The notes under the pieces: generated by a model
Databases searched by the model: none
Seen by the model: the letters and a program-made list of their open reading frames with translations, nothing else
Told to the model about the DNA's origin: nothing
Made by a program: the position numbers and the translations under genes
NCBI GenBank assembly: GCA_905200545.1
Contig: CAJKKQ010000005.1
Coordinates: forward strand, 79,375 to 143,374
DNA length: 64,000 bases
Direction: 5' to 3'
Origin: an uncultured Oscillibacter sp.
Lineage (GTDB): Bacteria > Bacillota > Clostridia > Oscillospirales > Oscillospiraceae
Part shown: piece after piece, positions 51,206-60,830 of the stretch
How positions within the stretch are numbered: position 1 is the first letter of the stretch
How the letters are laid out: every line of letters begins with the position of its first letter

Positions 51206-52381
51206 TCAGCGGAGGGTCTTTTCCATGATGGCAAGGCCCGCGTCCATCTCCTCCTTGGAGATCACCAGAGGCGGCAGCAGACGCAGACCCGGCCCGGCAG
51301 TGAGCACCAGCAGTCCGTTTTCAATGAGCTTACTCGCCAGGTCCTTGTTGGTCCAGCCATCCTTGACCTCCACGCCGATCATGAGGCCCATCCCCCGGGT
51401 CTTGCCCAGGCAGGGGAGCTTCATGTCCTCGATGCGGTTGCGCAGGTAGGTGCCCTTGGCCTGGACGTCCTCCAAAAAGGCGTCGGTGAGGGTCTCCTGC
51501 ACCACCAGACCCGCGGCGGCGCAGACGGGGTTGGCGCCGAAGGTGGTGGCGTGCATGCCGGGGCCCAGGACGTTGCGGCACTTCTCATTGGCCATGATGC
51601 CGCTCATGGGAAGGCCCCCGGCGATGCCCTTGGCGAAAGACACCACGTCCGGCAAAACGCCGTACTGCTGGAAGGCGAAGAGGCTGCCGGTGCGGCCCAC
51701 GCCGCTTTGCACCTCGTCCACCAGCAGCAGCCAGTCCCGCTCGGCGCACAGCTTGGCCACCGCCTGGACGTAATCCTTATCCAGAGGCAGCACGCCGCCC
51801 TCGCCCTGGATGAGCTCCATCATCACGGCGCACACGTCCCCGCCCTGGTCCTCCAGGGCGGCAAGGTCGTTGGCCGGAGCGTAGCGGAAGCCCTCGGTGA
51901 AGGGGAAGAAGTAGTTGTGGAACACCTCCTGGCCGGTGGCCATGAGGGTGGTGATGGTGCGGCCGTGGAAGGAGTTTTTCAGCGTGACGATGGTGGCGCG
52001 GCCCTTGCCGTACTTATCAAAGCTGTACTTTCTCGCCAGCTTGATCATGCCCTCGTTGGCCTCGCCGCCGCCGTTGGCAAAGAAGACGCAGCTCTCGCCG
52101 GTGCGCTTGCAGAGGATCTCGGCAAGGCGGGCGGCGGGCTCCGTGTAGAAGAGGTTGGAGACATGCCCCAGCTTCTTGGCCTGGGCGGTGATGGCCTCCA
52201 CCCACTTGGGGTCGCCGTAGCCCAGGGACGTGACGCCGATGCCGCTGGCAAAGTCGATGTAGGCGTTGCCCTCGGGGTCGTAGAGGGTGGCGCCCTCGCC
52301 GTGGTCGATGGCCACCGGGAAGCGGCCGTAGGTATTCATGATGTACTGGCCCGTCAGGGCCTTGATGGCTTCACTGGTCAT
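51206..52381 (-). CDS. argD: Acetylornithine aminotransferase
   Basis: 391 residues, class III PLP aminotransferase. YIDFASGIGVTSLGYGDP, FFANGGGEANEGMIKLAR, NSFHGRTITTLMATG, LLLVDEVQSGVGRTG (PLP-pyridine Asp) and the Schiff-base Lys in VVSFAKGIAGGLPM are present. The F-A-N-G-G-G-E-A-N stretch replaces the more common S-G-A-E-A-N. GAGGAGGATA precedes the ATG. It lies 36 bases after argB. Confidence 0.96.
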   Translation of the reverse strand: MTSEAIKALTGQYIMNTYGRFPVAIDHGEGATLYDPEGNAYIDFASGIGVTSLGYGDPKWVEAITAQAKKLGHVSNLFYTEPAARLAEILCKRTGESCVFFANGGGEANEGMIKLARKYSFDKYGKGRATIVTLKNSFHGRTITTLMATGQEVFHNYFFPFTEGFRYAPANDLAALEDQGGDVCAVMMELIQGEGGVLPLDKDYVQAVAKLCAERDWLLLVDEVQSGVGRTGSLFAFQQYGVLPDVVSFAKGIAGGLPMSGIMANEKCRNVLGPGMHATTFGANPVCAAAGLVVQETLTDAFLEDVQAKGTYLRNRIEDMKLPCLGKTRGMGLMIGVEVKDGWTNKDLASKLIENGLLVLTAGPGLRLLPPLVISKEEMDAGLAIMEKTLR

Positions 52382-52417
52382 AATATCCTCCTCGTTGATT
52401 GGGGCGCGGCAGACGCC

Positions 52418-53278
52418 TTATTTTTCCTGCTGGAGCATGGTGCCGATGCCCCGGTCGGAGAGCAGCTCGATCAAAATGGAGTGGGGGATTCGGCCGTCCA
52501 GGATGTGGACCCGCTCCACGCCGCCGTTGATGGCGTCCACGCAGCACTCCATCTTGGGGATCATGCCCCCGGAGATGATCCCCCGGGCCACCAGGCCCGG
52601 CACCTCGTAGGTGTGGACCACGTGGATGAGGGTCTCCTCGTCACGGGGATCCTGCAGAAGGCCCCGGACGTCCGTCAGGAGGATCAGCTTCTCCGCGTGG
52701 AGGGCCTCCGCCAGCTTGGCGGCGGCGGTGTCGGCGTTGATGTTGTAGGCAGTGTCGGCGTCGGTGCCCTGGGCCACGGTGGACACCACCGGGATGTAGC
52801 CGGTCATCAGGGCGTTTTCCACCGGCTCGGGGTTCACGCCGGTGATCTTACCCACCAGGCCGTACTTCTCATCCAGCCGCACCGCCTGGAACAGCTGCCC
52901 GTCCAGGCCGCACAGGCCCACCGCCTGACCGCCCAGCCGGTTGAGCTGGGCCACCAGGTTCTTGTTGACCTTGCCGCACAGCACGCTCTGCACCACGTCC
53001 ATGGTCTCCTCGTCGGTGTAGCGCAGGCCATCCACAAAGTGGGACTCGTGGCCGATCTTCTTCAGCATGGCGGAGATCTCCGGCCCGCCGCCGTGGACCA
53101 CCACCACCCGGATGCCCACCAGGGAGAGCAGGATGATGTCGCTCATGACGGCTTTTCGCAGCTCGTCGGAAACCATGGCGTTGCCGCCGTATTTGATGAC
53201 GATGGTCTTGCCGGTGAATTTTTGAATATAGGGCAGGGCCTCCACCAGGGTCTGGGCCTGCTGTGCGTGGGAGGACAT
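52418..53278 (-). CDS. argB: Acetylglutamate kinase
   Basis: 286 residues. Amino-acid kinase fold: IVIKYGGNAMVSDELRKAV, VVVHGGGPEISAMLKKIG, the ligand region INADTAAAKLAEALHAEKLI and LTDVRGLLQDPRD. An N-terminal extra helix (AQTLVEALPYIQKFTGK) is the mark of the arginine-feedback-sensitive hexameric type, so end-product inhibition is likely. AAGGAG precedes the ATG. It lies between argJ and argD. Confidence 0.97.
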   Translation of the reverse strand: MSSHAQQAQTLVEALPYIQKFTGKTIVIKYGGNAMVSDELRKAVMSDIILLSLVGIRVVVVHGGGPEISAMLKKIGHESHFVDGLRYTDEETMDVVQSVLCGKVNKNLVAQLNRLGGQAVGLCGLDGQLFQAVRLDEKYGLVGKITGVNPEPVENALMTGYIPVVSTVAQGTDADTAYNINADTAAAKLAEALHAEKLILLTDVRGLLQDPRDEETLIHVVHTYEVPGLVARGIISGGMIPKMECCVDAINGGVERVHILDGRIPHSILIELLSDRGIGTMLQQEK

Positions 53279-53335
53279 GGGAATCAGCTCCTTAGTTGGT
53301 TGAGATGGGGACGCGTTGTCCCGGAAGGATGGGTC

Positions 53336-54562
53336 TCAGGTACGGTAGTCCCCGTTGATCTTGATGTAATCGTAGGTGATGTCGCAGCCCCAGCAGGTGC
53401 ACTGGGCGCTGCCGCTGTGGAGGTCCACCAGGATCTCCACGTCGTGCTCCGTGAGGATCTTCTTGGCTTTTTCCTCGTCAAAGGGAAGGCCACGGCCCTG
53501 CTGACACACGGCGATCTCCCCCGCCGCGCTGGCAAAGGAGACATCCACGGTCTCCGGGTCAAACTCCGCCCCGGAGTAGCCCATGGCGCACAGCACCCGG
53601 CCCCAGTTGGCGTCAGCGCCGAAGATGGCGGCCTTGGTGAGGGTAGAGGAGATGACGCTCTTGGCGATGGTCTCGGCCTGGGCTTCTTCCTTGGCGCCGG
53701 AGACGGTGCAGGTGAGTAAGTGCCGGGCGCCCTCGCCGTCGGAGGCCATCTTCTTGGCAAGGGTCACGCACAATGCCTGGAGGGCCTCCAGGAAGGCATC
53801 GTAATCTTCGCCCTTTTCCGTGATGGGGGCGTTGCCTGCCAGGCCGTTGGCCAGGACGCAGCAGGTATCGTTGGTGGAGGTATCCCCGTCCACGCTGATG
53901 CGGTTGAAGCTGACGTTCACCGTCTCCAGCAGGGCCGTCTTGATCATCTCCGGGGAGATGGCGCAGTCGGTGGTGAGGAAGCAGAGCATGGTGCCCATGT
54001 TGGGGTGGATCATGCCGGAACCCTTGGCAATGCCGCCCATCCGGACAGTCTTGCCGCCGATGACGGTCTCCACCGCCACTTCCTTTTTCACGGTATCGGT
54101 GGTCATGATGGCGTGAGCCGCGGCGTCGCTGGCCTCGTCGGAGCGGGCCAGGGCTGCATACAGGGCGGGCATGCCCTCCTCGATAACGGAGATGTTGAGG
54201 GTCTGGCCGATGACGCCGGTGGAGGCCACCACCATGTCCTCCGGGGCGCAGCCGATGGCCTTGGCCGCCGCCGCGCACATCTTCTCCGCGTTCTCCTCTC
54301 CCTGGGGGGCGCAGGCGTTGGCGTTGCCGCTGTTGGCGATCACCGCCCGGGCCTTGCCGTCTGCCAGGTGGGCACGCGTCACATGGATGGGGGCGGACTT
54401 CACCACGTTCTTGGTGAATACGCCTGCCACCGCGCACTCCACGTCGGAGACGATGAGGGCCACGTCCTTTTTCCAGGCGGCGTGGGTCTTGACGCCCACA
54501 TGGATGCCCGCGGCCCGGAAGCCCTGAGCGGCACAGACGCCGCCGTCGATATACTTGAGCAT
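53336..54562 (-). CDS. argJ: Bifunctional ornithine acetyltransferase / N-acetylglutamate synthase
   Basis: 408 residues. The self-cleavage site is HPNMGTMLCFLTTD, where the Thr after Gly becomes the nucleophile of the beta chain (usually A-T; here G-T). VIANSGNANACAPQGEENAE, STGVIGQTLNI and the C-terminal GCDITYDYIKINGDYRT are conserved. It recycles the acetyl group from acetylornithine to glutamate, making a separate ArgA/ArgE unnecessary. AAGGAGGAAC precedes the ATG. Confidence 0.97.
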   Translation of the reverse strand: MLKYIDGGVCAAQGFRAAGIHVGVKTHAAWKKDVALIVSDVECAVAGVFTKNVVKSAPIHVTRAHLADGKARAVIANSGNANACAPQGEENAEKMCAAAAKAIGCAPEDMVVASTGVIGQTLNISVIEEGMPALYAALARSDEASDAAAHAIMTTDTVKKEVAVETVIGGKTVRMGGIAKGSGMIHPNMGTMLCFLTTDCAISPEMIKTALLETVNVSFNRISVDGDTSTNDTCCVLANGLAGNAPITEKGEDYDAFLEALQALCVTLAKKMASDGEGARHLLTCTVSGAKEEAQAETIAKSVISSTLTKAAIFGADANWGRVLCAMGYSGAEFDPETVDVSFASAAGEIAVCQQGRGLPFDEEKAKKILTEHDVEILVDLHSGSAQCTCWGCDITYDYIKINGDYRT

Positions 54563-54635
54563 AAGTTCCTCCTTATTGATCGGCCGGGGCCTGTGGCCGC
54601 CGGTGGATGGGGTAAAATGATGTGGAAACCGGGGA

Positions 54636-55565
54636 TCAGAGGAGGCTGGTGGTCTCCTCCAGCCCCAGCATAATGTTCATGTTCTGGACGGCGGCGCCGG
54701 AGGCACCCTTGCCAAGGTTGTCGAACAGGGCCGTCACGGTAAAGGATTCATCGTTGCCTGCCACCACGATTTGGAGGTCGTTGTCCCCGGCCTTGACGCC
54801 GGCGTACAGCTTGGCGGCACCCTCCGGGGCCACCTTCACCATCTGCTGCCCGGCGTAGTGGGCGGCGTAGGCCTCCCACACCTGATGGAGGGAGGTGACA
54901 CCTTTCAGCTGCCCTGTGTGGAGCATGACGGTGGTGGCCATGCCCTTGTAGTAGTCGTCCACCACCGGGACGAACACCGGCGGCTTCACAAGGCCGCAGA
55001 TGGTCTGCATCTCCGGCAGGTGCTTGTGGGTCTGACCCAGGCCGTAGGGGCAGGGGCTTGCCAGCTCCGCCGGACGGTCCGCCGCCTCGTACTGGGCGAT
55101 CATCTTTTTACCGCCGCCGGAGTAGCCGGTGAGGGAGAAGCAGGCAAGGTCCGCGTCCAGGGGCAGCAGTCCCGCTGCCACCAGGGGGTACACCACAGAG
55201 ATAAAGCCCGTGGCGTGGCAGCCGGGGTTGGCCACCCGCTTGGCCTTGGCGATGGCTTCACGCTGCCCGGCTTTGAGCTCCGGGAAGCCGTAGACCCAGC
55301 CCGGAGCGGTGCGGTGAGCGGTGGAGGCGTCGATGATGGCGGTATTGGGGTTTTCCACCAGGGCTACCGCCTCGATGGCCGCCGCGTCCGGGAGGCACAA
55401 AAAGACGATGTCCGAAGCGTCCATGAGCTTTTTGCGCTCCGCGGGGTCCTTGCGCTTGTCCTCGTCGATGAGGAGTAGGGTAAGGTCCTCCCGCTTTGCC
55501 AGGCGGTCATAGATCTGGAGGCCGGTGGTGCCCTCCTTGCCGTCAATATAAACCTTGGGTTTCAA
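54636..55565 (-). CDS. argC: N-acetyl-gamma-glutamyl-phosphate reductase, type 2 (short form)
   Basis: About 309 residues; the short form lacks part of the long-form N-terminus. PKVYIDGKEGTTGLQIYDRL, IVFLCLPDAAA, IDASTAHRTAPGWVYGFPEL and the active-site ANPGCHATGFISVVYPL with catalytic Cys are clear. The best start is TTG 55565 (LKPKVYIDG): GGGAG lies 9 bases upstream. The ATG at 55574 touches that site with no spacing and is less likely. It precedes argJ by about 73 bases. Confidence 0.95.
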   Translation of the reverse strand: MKPKVYIDGKEGTTGLQIYDRLAKREDLTLLLIDEDKRKDPAERKKLMDASDIVFLCLPDAAAIEAVALVENPNTAIIDASTAHRTAPGWVYGFPELKAGQREAIAKAKRVANPGCHATGFISVVYPLVAAGLLPLDADLACFSLTGYSGGGKKMIAQYEAADRPAELASPCPYGLGQTHKHLPEMQTICGLVKPPVFVPVVDDYYKGMATTVMLHTGQLKGVTSLHQVWEAYAAHYAGQQMVKVAPEGAAKLYAGVKAGDNDLQIVVAGNDESFTVTALFDNLGKGASGAAVQNMNIMLGLEETTSLL

Positions 55566-55583
55566 TGGGAACATCTCCCTTTT

Positions 55584-56966
55584 TTATTTGGTATGGGCCT
55601 GGATGAAGGCTTCCATCTCCGCGATCTGGCGGGTGGTCTCCGCCACGGCGGGGCCGCCGTAGCTATTCCGCAGGGCCATGCAGTTCTCCAGGTTCAGCGC
55701 GTCGTAGACGTCCTCCTCAAAGAGGTCGGAGGCAGCTTTCAGCTCCGGGAGGGTCAGCTCCTCCAGCGTCTTCCCCGCCGCCGTGCACTGGGCCACCAGG
55801 TGGCCGGTGACGGTGTAGGCGTCCCGGAAGGGCATGCCCTTTTTGGTGAGGTAGTCGGCACAGTCCGTGGCGTTGATGAAGCCGTGGCCCGCCGCCTTGC
55901 GCATGTTATCGGTGCGGACGGTCATGGTATCCAGCATGGCGGCAAAGACGGGCAGGCACATCTCCACGGTGTCCACCGCGTCAAAGACCGGCTCCTTGTC
56001 CTCCTGCATATCCTTGTTGTAGGCAAGGGGCAGGCCCTTCATGGCGGTGAGGAGGCTCATGAGGTCGCCGTAGACCCGGCCCGTCTTGCCCCGCACCAGC
56101 TCCGCAACGTCCGGGTTCTTCTTCTGGGGCATGATGGAGGAGCCGGTGGCGTAGGCATCGTCCAGCTCGATGAACTTGAACTCCCAGCTGCACCAGAGGA
56201 TGACCTCCTCGGAAAAGCGGGAGAGGTGCATCATGAGGATGGACAGAGCACTCAAAAACTCCAATGCGTAGTCCCGGTCGGAGACCCCGTCCAGGGAGTT
56301 GCCCATGGGGCCGGCAAAGCCCAGGTCCCGGGCGGTCATGAAGCGGTCGATGGGATAGGTGGTGCCTGCCAGGGCGCCGGAGCCCAGGGGGCAGAGGTTC
56401 AGCCGCTCACGGCAGTCCTCCAGCCGGGTGACGTCCCGGCTGAGCTGTGCCGCGTAGGCCATGAGGTGCTGGGCAAAGGAGATGGGCTGGGCCCGCTGGA
56501 GGTGGGTGTAGCCGGGCATGACGGCGGTCTGGTACTTCTTGGCCTGGCGGCAGAGCACCGTCTCCAGCTCCAGGAGCTGCTCCACGATGACGGGGATCTT
56601 CTCCCGGACGTACATCCGGAAGTCCAGGGCCACCTGGTCGTTCCGGGAGCGGCCGGTGTGGAGGCGCTTTCCCGCGTCCCCGATCCGCTGCGTGAGGAGA
56701 GCCTCCACATTCATGTGGATATCCTCGTTGTCAGCGGTGAATTCCACCTTCCCTGCCTCGATATCAGCCAGGATGGACTGGAGTCCCGCCACGATGGCCT
56801 CTGCGTCGGCGGCGGAGATGATGCCCGTGGCCCCCAGCATCTTGGCGTGGGCCATGGAGCCGGTGATATCCTCCTTGTAGAGCCGCTGGTCAAACTGGAT
56901 GGAGGCGTTGAAGTCGTTGACAAGGGCGTCGGTATCCTTGCCGAACCGCCCGGACCAGAGTTTCAT
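55584..56966 (-). CDS. argH: Argininosuccinate lyase
   Basis: 460 residues of the aspartase/fumarase superfamily. [59 protein letters not shown] and the signature [17 protein letters not shown] with catalytic Ser are present. It splits argininosuccinate into arginine and fumarate; fumC lies 3 kb upstream. AAAGGACACTG precedes the ATG. Within the arg order it follows argG after a 279-base gap filled with hairpins. Confidence 0.97.
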   Translation of the reverse strand: MKLWSGRFGKDTDALVNDFNASIQFDQRLYKEDITGSMAHAKMLGATGIISAADAEAIVAGLQSILADIEAGKVEFTADNEDIHMNVEALLTQRIGDAGKRLHTGRSRNDQVALDFRMYVREKIPVIVEQLLELETVLCRQAKKYQTAVMPGYTHLQRAQPISFAQHLMAYAAQLSRDVTRLEDCRERLNLCPLGSGALAGTTYPIDRFMTARDLGFAGPMGNSLDGVSDRDYALEFLSALSILMMHLSRFSEEVILWCSWEFKFIELDDAYATGSSIMPQKKNPDVAELVRGKTGRVYGDLMSLLTAMKGLPLAYNKDMQEDKEPVFDAVDTVEMCLPVFAAMLDTMTVRTDNMRKAAGHGFINATDCADYLTKKGMPFRDAYTVTGHLVAQCTAAGKTLEELTLPELKAASDLFEEDVYDALNLENCMALRNSYGGPAVAETTRQIAEMEAFIQAHTK

Positions 56967-57080
56967 AGCAGTGTCCTTTCATCCAGGAGGCGGGACGAAG
57001 ATTCCTCTCCGCCCCGCTCCTGTGGTTTTATGGTTGTGTTTTAGATTTCCCCCGCCGGGTTTTGGAATCATTTTCGCCGC

Positions 57081-57236
57081 AGCGCCCTCCAGAGGGGCTT
57101 CTCTTGCCCCTGCGGGGCAATTCACCTTCTGTACGTGGCGAAAATACCCCGGCCCGCGCGCCCTTGGGGCGTGCACACCAGTGACCGATGTCACTGGTGT
57201 GGGGGGTGGTTAGGAGGGGAGCCTGCTCCCCTCCTA
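57081..57236. repeat. Cluster of hairpins between argG and argH
   Basis: 57211-57236: TAGGAGGGGAGC / GCTCCCCTCCTA. 57175-57200: ACACCAGTGAC / GTCACTGGTGT, loop CGAT. 57105-57121: TTGCCCC / GGGGCAA. About 57084-57100: GCCCTC / GAGGGGC. All are perfect or nearly so and none has a strong T tract. They fill the 279-base gap and may stabilise or attenuate the arg transcript. Confidence 0.65.
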
Positions 57237-57245
57237 GGTTCTCTC

Positions 57246-58472
57246 TTACAGCTTTCCCTCTTCCCGGAGAGCCAGCACGGTATCGGGCAGGCCCCAGAGG
57301 TTGATGAAGCCGGTGGCGTTGGTCTGATCGTAGTCGCTCTCGTTGAAGGTCACCAGCTTCTCGGAGTACAGAGACTCAGGAGAGGTGACGGAGGCGGTGA
57401 TGATGTTCCCCTTGTAGAGCTTGAGCTTCACGGTGCCGGTGACGTGCTTCTGGGTCTCCACAGCGAAGGCGGTGAGGGCCTCCCGCAGGGGAGTGAACCA
57501 CTTGCCGTTGTACACCAGATCCGCAAAGTCCACCGCCAGCTTGCTCTTCATGTGCTTGGTGTCCTTGTCGATGGTGATCATCTCCAGGACCTCGTGGGCC
57601 TTGTAGAGGATGGTGCCGCCCGGAGTCTCATAGACGCCCCGGTCCTTCATGCCCACCAGCCGGTTTTCCACGATGTCCAGCAGGCCGATGCCGTTGGCGC
57701 CGCCCAGGGCATTGAGCTTTTCGATGATGGCGCTGGCCTTCATCTTCTCGCCGTCGATGGCCACGGGCCAGCCCTTTTCAAAGTCCAGCGTCACATAGGT
57801 GGCCTTGTCGGGGGCCATGGCCGGAGAGACGCCCATCTCCAGGAAGCCGGGCTTGTCGTACTGGGGCTCGTTGGCGGGATCCTCCAGATCCAGGCCTTCG
57901 TGGGAGAGGTGCCAGAGGTTCTTGTCCTTGGAGTAATTGGTCTCCCGGGAGATCTTCAGGGGCACGTGGTGGGCCTCGGCGTAGTCGATCTCTTCGTCAC
58001 GGCCCTTGATGTCCCACTCTCTCCAGGGGGCGATGATGGTCATTTCGGGAGCGAAGCGCTTGATGGCCAGTTCGAAACGCACCTGGTCGTTGCCCTTGCC
58101 GGTGCAGCCGTGGGCGATGGCGTCGGCACCTTCGGCCTTGGCGATCTCCACCAGCTTCTTGGCGATGACGGGCCGGGCAAAGGCAGTACCCAGCAGGTAC
58201 TCCTCGTACTTGGCTCCCATCATCATGGAGGGGATGATGACATCGTCCACCATCTCGTCCACCAGATCCGCCACATACAGCTTGGAAGCGCCGGTCTTGA
58301 TGGCCTTCTCCTCCAGGCCGTCCAGTTCGTCGTTCTGGCCCACGTTGCCAGCCACGGCGATGATCTCAGGATTGTTGTAGTTCTCCTTCAGCCAGGGGAT
58401 GATGATGGACGTGTCCAGGCCGCCGGAGTAGGCCAGTACGATCTTCTTGATGTCCTTTTTATTCTTAGCCAT
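57246..58472 (-). CDS. argG: Argininosuccinate synthase
   Basis: 408 residues. N-terminal P-loop-like [20 protein letters not shown] binds [23 protein letters not shown], the citrulline/aspartate region and [21 protein letters not shown] are conserved. It joins citrulline and aspartate. It is the first gene of the arg cluster, behind a promoter covered by an ARG box. GGGAGGTACA precedes the ATG. Confidence 0.98.
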   Translation of the reverse strand: MAKNKKDIKKIVLAYSGGLDTSIIIPWLKENYNNPEIIAVAGNVGQNDELDGLEEKAIKTGASKLYVADLVDEMVDDVIIPSMMMGAKYEEYLLGTAFARPVIAKKLVEIAKAEGADAIAHGCTGKGNDQVRFELAIKRFAPEMTIIAPWREWDIKGRDEEIDYAEAHHVPLKISRETNYSKDKNLWHLSHEGLDLEDPANEPQYDKPGFLEMGVSPAMAPDKATYVTLDFEKGWPVAIDGEKMKASAIIEKLNALGGANGIGLLDIVENRLVGMKDRGVYETPGGTILYKAHEVLEMITIDKDTKHMKSKLAVDFADLVYNGKWFTPLREALTAFAVETQKHVTGTVKLKLYKGNIITASVTSPESLYSEKLVTFNESDYDQTNATGFINLWGLPDTVLALREEGKL

Positions 58473-58515
58473 GGTATGTACCTCCCAGAAGCGTTTGTTG
58501 TTTGACGATGGTTGA

Positions 58516-58545
58516 ATTATACACCTGCTATGAATAATTATTCAA
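58516..58545 (-). promoter_or_regulatory. Sigma-A promoter of argG
   Basis: Minus strand: -35 TTGAAT (58545-58540), an 18-base spacer, -10 TATAAT (58521-58516). The -35 lies inside the ARG box, so bound repressor would block it. The rest of the 319-base gap 58473-58791 shows no further gene or clear structure. Confidence 0.78.
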
Positions 58546-58546
58546 T
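58529..58546. promoter_or_regulatory. ARG box (ArgR/AhrC operator)
   Basis: TATGAAT-AATT-ATTCAAT matches the ARG-box consensus TNTGAATWWWWATTCANW at every position. A partial second half site (TTGAATTATA) lies at about 58512. The argR gene itself is not in the window. Confidence 0.85.
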
Positions 58547-58791
58547 CAGCATGTTGCACAATCTTCTTTTCGTTTTCTGGGGCGTTTTGCATATTTTGCC
58601 AAGGTTTTCCCGGATTGTGCCCATTCGGCAGAATCCCGGCGGGCCCTTTGGCCTCCGGGGCGGGATGTCCATGCGCCGTATGCACCGCCTTATGCATCTG
58701 CACCCACTGCCGCCGGGGCGCATAGCATGGAGGGCGGGGCGCACTGTCCCGCCGGACAAAATCGCGGGGAACAAACGGAAAGGTGGATTCC

Positions 58792-59226
58792 ATGAGACCC
58801 TGTTATCGTGAGCGGCTGTGCCTGGCGCTGGGCGCCCTGGCAGCCGGTATTCTGATCTTTGTGCTGCTGGCTTTCGGCGTCCTGGCCCTGGCCCCGGAGA
58901 ACGGGGCGACCCGGCTGTTTTTCACCGCCGGGGCAGTCTTCTCCCTTCTGGGTGGGCTGGCTCTTGCCTGCGGCGTGCTCTGTGGGAAGCGAACTCCTGC
59001 CCTGTCCTATGCCTGGGCATGCTGGGGACGGACGGCGGCAGCCGGCGCCCTGGGAGGTGTCCTCACCGCCATGGGGGCCTTTCTGGCGGCCTCCCGGGTG
59101 CTGGTGCATCTGGGGGCGGCCGCGTGGGTCTTTTTCCTGGTACTGGAGCTGGGAGGGCTGCTGGGCCTTGCAGGGACGTATGCCGCCGTACGGTTCCGCT
59201 GCTGCTGCAAGGATACCTGCGGCTGA
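58792..59226 (+). CDS. Small membrane protein of unknown function
   Basis: 144 residues from ATG 58792 with AAAGGTGG upstream. Four likely membrane segments (about 11-33, 43-64, 80-100, 106-132) in an Ala/Leu/Gly-rich sequence, ending in a Cys-rich tail (RFRCCCKDTCG). The Cys cluster could bind a metal but is not a known motif. It resembles no family I can name. It is divergent from argG and converges on fumC. Confidence 0.75.
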   Translation: MRPCYRERLCLALGALAAGILIFVLLAFGVLALAPENGATRLFFTAGAVFSLLGGLALACGVLCGKRTPALSYAWACWGRTAAAGALGGVLTAMGAFLAASRVLVHLGAAAWVFFLVLELGGLLGLAGTYAAVRFRCCCKDTCG

Positions 59227-59236
59227 ATAAATACAG

Positions 59237-59270
59237 TGCCCCGGCGTGCATGAAGATGCACACCGGGGCA
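59237..59270. terminator. Terminator between the small membrane protein and fumC
   Basis: Stem TGCCCCGGCGTGCAT / ATGCACACCGGGGCA (one mismatch), loop GAAG, between two converging genes. No long T tract on either side. Confidence 0.65.
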
Positions 59271-59299
59271 GGTTCTGCCGGGTGAAAGCCCTTGTGTTT

Positions 59300-60658
59300 T
59301 TATACCATTTTCTCCGGACGCACCGTCTCGTCGAATTCCTCCGCCGTGAGGAGGCCCAGGGAGAGCACCGCTTCTTTTAAGGTAGTGCCCTCCTGGAGGG
59401 CCTTTTTGGCACACTTGGCCGCCGCCTCGTAGCCGATCTTGGGCGTCAGGCAAGTGACCAGCATCAGCGAATTGTGAAGATTGTGCTCCATCCGCTCCGC
59501 GTTGGGCTCGATGCCCTCCGCGCAGTGGAGGCGGAAGGAGTCGCACACATCCGTCAGCAGCCGGGCGGACTGGAGGAAGTTGTAGGCGGAGACCGGCAAA
59601 AAGACGTTGAGCTGGAAGTTTCCCTGGCTGGCGGCAAAGCCGATGGCAGCGTCGTTGCCCATCACCTGTACCGCCACCATGGTGACGGCCTCGCACTGGG
59701 TGGGGTTCACCTTGCCGGGCATGATGGACGAGCCCGGCTCGTTTTCCGGAATGCGCAGCTCCCCCATGCCGCAGCGGGGGCCGCTGGCCTCGAAGCGGAT
59801 GTCGTTGGCGATTTTCATGAGGTTGGCCGCCAAGGCCTTCAATGCCCCGTGGGCAAAGACCAGGGCATCCTTGCTGGTGAGGGCGTGGAACTTGTTCTCA
59901 TCCGGGGCAAAGGGCAGGCCCGTCAGATTCCGGAGCTTTTCGCACACCATGGCGTCATACCCCTTGGGGGCGTTGAGCCCGGTGCCCACGGCAGTGCCGC
60001 CGATGGCCAGGCGGGTAAGCTCGCTCTGGGCCAGGCGCAGCATCCGCACCGGGGCCTCCACGAGCTCCCGCCAGCCGGAGACCTCCTGGGCGAACTTCAA
60101 GGGCGTGGCGTCCTGGAGATGGGTGCGGCCGATGCGGATGAGATCCGGGTAGGCCTCCTCCAGCTTCCGGAAGGTCTCCGCCAGGCGCTCCGCCGCCGGG
60201 ATCACCTCCCGCTCCACCGCCAGGGCGGCGGCAATGTGCAGAGCCGAGGGGAAGGTGTCGTTACTGGACTGGGAGGCGTTCACCTGGTCGTTGGGATGCA
60301 GGGGTATCCCCCGCTCCGCCGCCAGGTGGGCAATGACCTCGTTGACGTTCATATTGGTCTGGGTGCCGCTGCCGGTCTGCCAGACGGAGAGGGGAAACTC
60401 CCCATCCCACTGTCCCGCCCGGATCTCGCCGCAGACAGCGGCGATGGTCTCCGCCTGCTGCGCCGTCAGTTTGCCGCAGTCGGCGTTGGCCAAGGCGCAG
60501 GCCTCTTTCAAATAGGCGAAGGCGGTGATGATCTCCTTGGGCTGGCGCTCCCAGCCGATCTTGAAGTTCTCCAGGCTTCGCTGGGTCTGGGCCCCCCAGT
60601 GGTGATCCGCCGGGACGGCGATCTCACCCATGGTATCGTGTTCCATGCGGGTAGTCAT
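59300..60658 (-). CDS. fumC: Class II fumarate hydratase
   Basis: 452 residues. [76 protein letters not shown] and the [20 protein letters not shown] signature are all present. It interconverts fumarate and malate and needs no iron-sulfur cluster. Fumarate is released by ArgH of the nearby arg cluster and may be used here. GGGGGAACC precedes the ATG. Confidence 0.97.
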   Translation of the reverse strand: MTTRMEHDTMGEIAVPADHHWGAQTQRSLENFKIGWERQPKEIITAFAYLKEACALANADCGKLTAQQAETIAAVCGEIRAGQWDGEFPLSVWQTGSGTQTNMNVNEVIAHLAAERGIPLHPNDQVNASQSSNDTFPSALHIAAALAVEREVIPAAERLAETFRKLEEAYPDLIRIGRTHLQDATPLKFAQEVSGWRELVEAPVRMLRLAQSELTRLAIGGTAVGTGLNAPKGYDAMVCEKLRNLTGLPFAPDENKFHALTSKDALVFAHGALKALAANLMKIANDIRFEASGPRCGMGELRIPENEPGSSIMPGKVNPTQCEAVTMVAVQVMGNDAAIGFAASQGNFQLNVFLPVSAYNFLQSARLLTDVCDSFRLHCAEGIEPNAERMEHNLHNSLMLVTCLTPKIGYEAAAKCAKKALQEGTTLKEAVLSLGLLTAEEFDETVRPEKMV

Positions 60659-60830
60659 AAAAGGTTCCCCCGTTCATCCAAAATATCCCGGCCCGGCGCT
60701 TCCCGGGCCCGTGGTGTCCTACGGTGGATTATAGAGAAAATTTCCCCGCTGTGCAACTTTTTCCGTTCCGGCCCGTCTAAGGGAGCAAACAAGGCGTCCG
60801 GAGGGCGCTGCAGAAAGGATGCGCACTGAG

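Noticed and set aside
57135..58505. Open frame on the plus strand opposite argG
   Set aside because: Antisense shadow of a strongly conserved enzyme; no ribosome site or recognisable domain.
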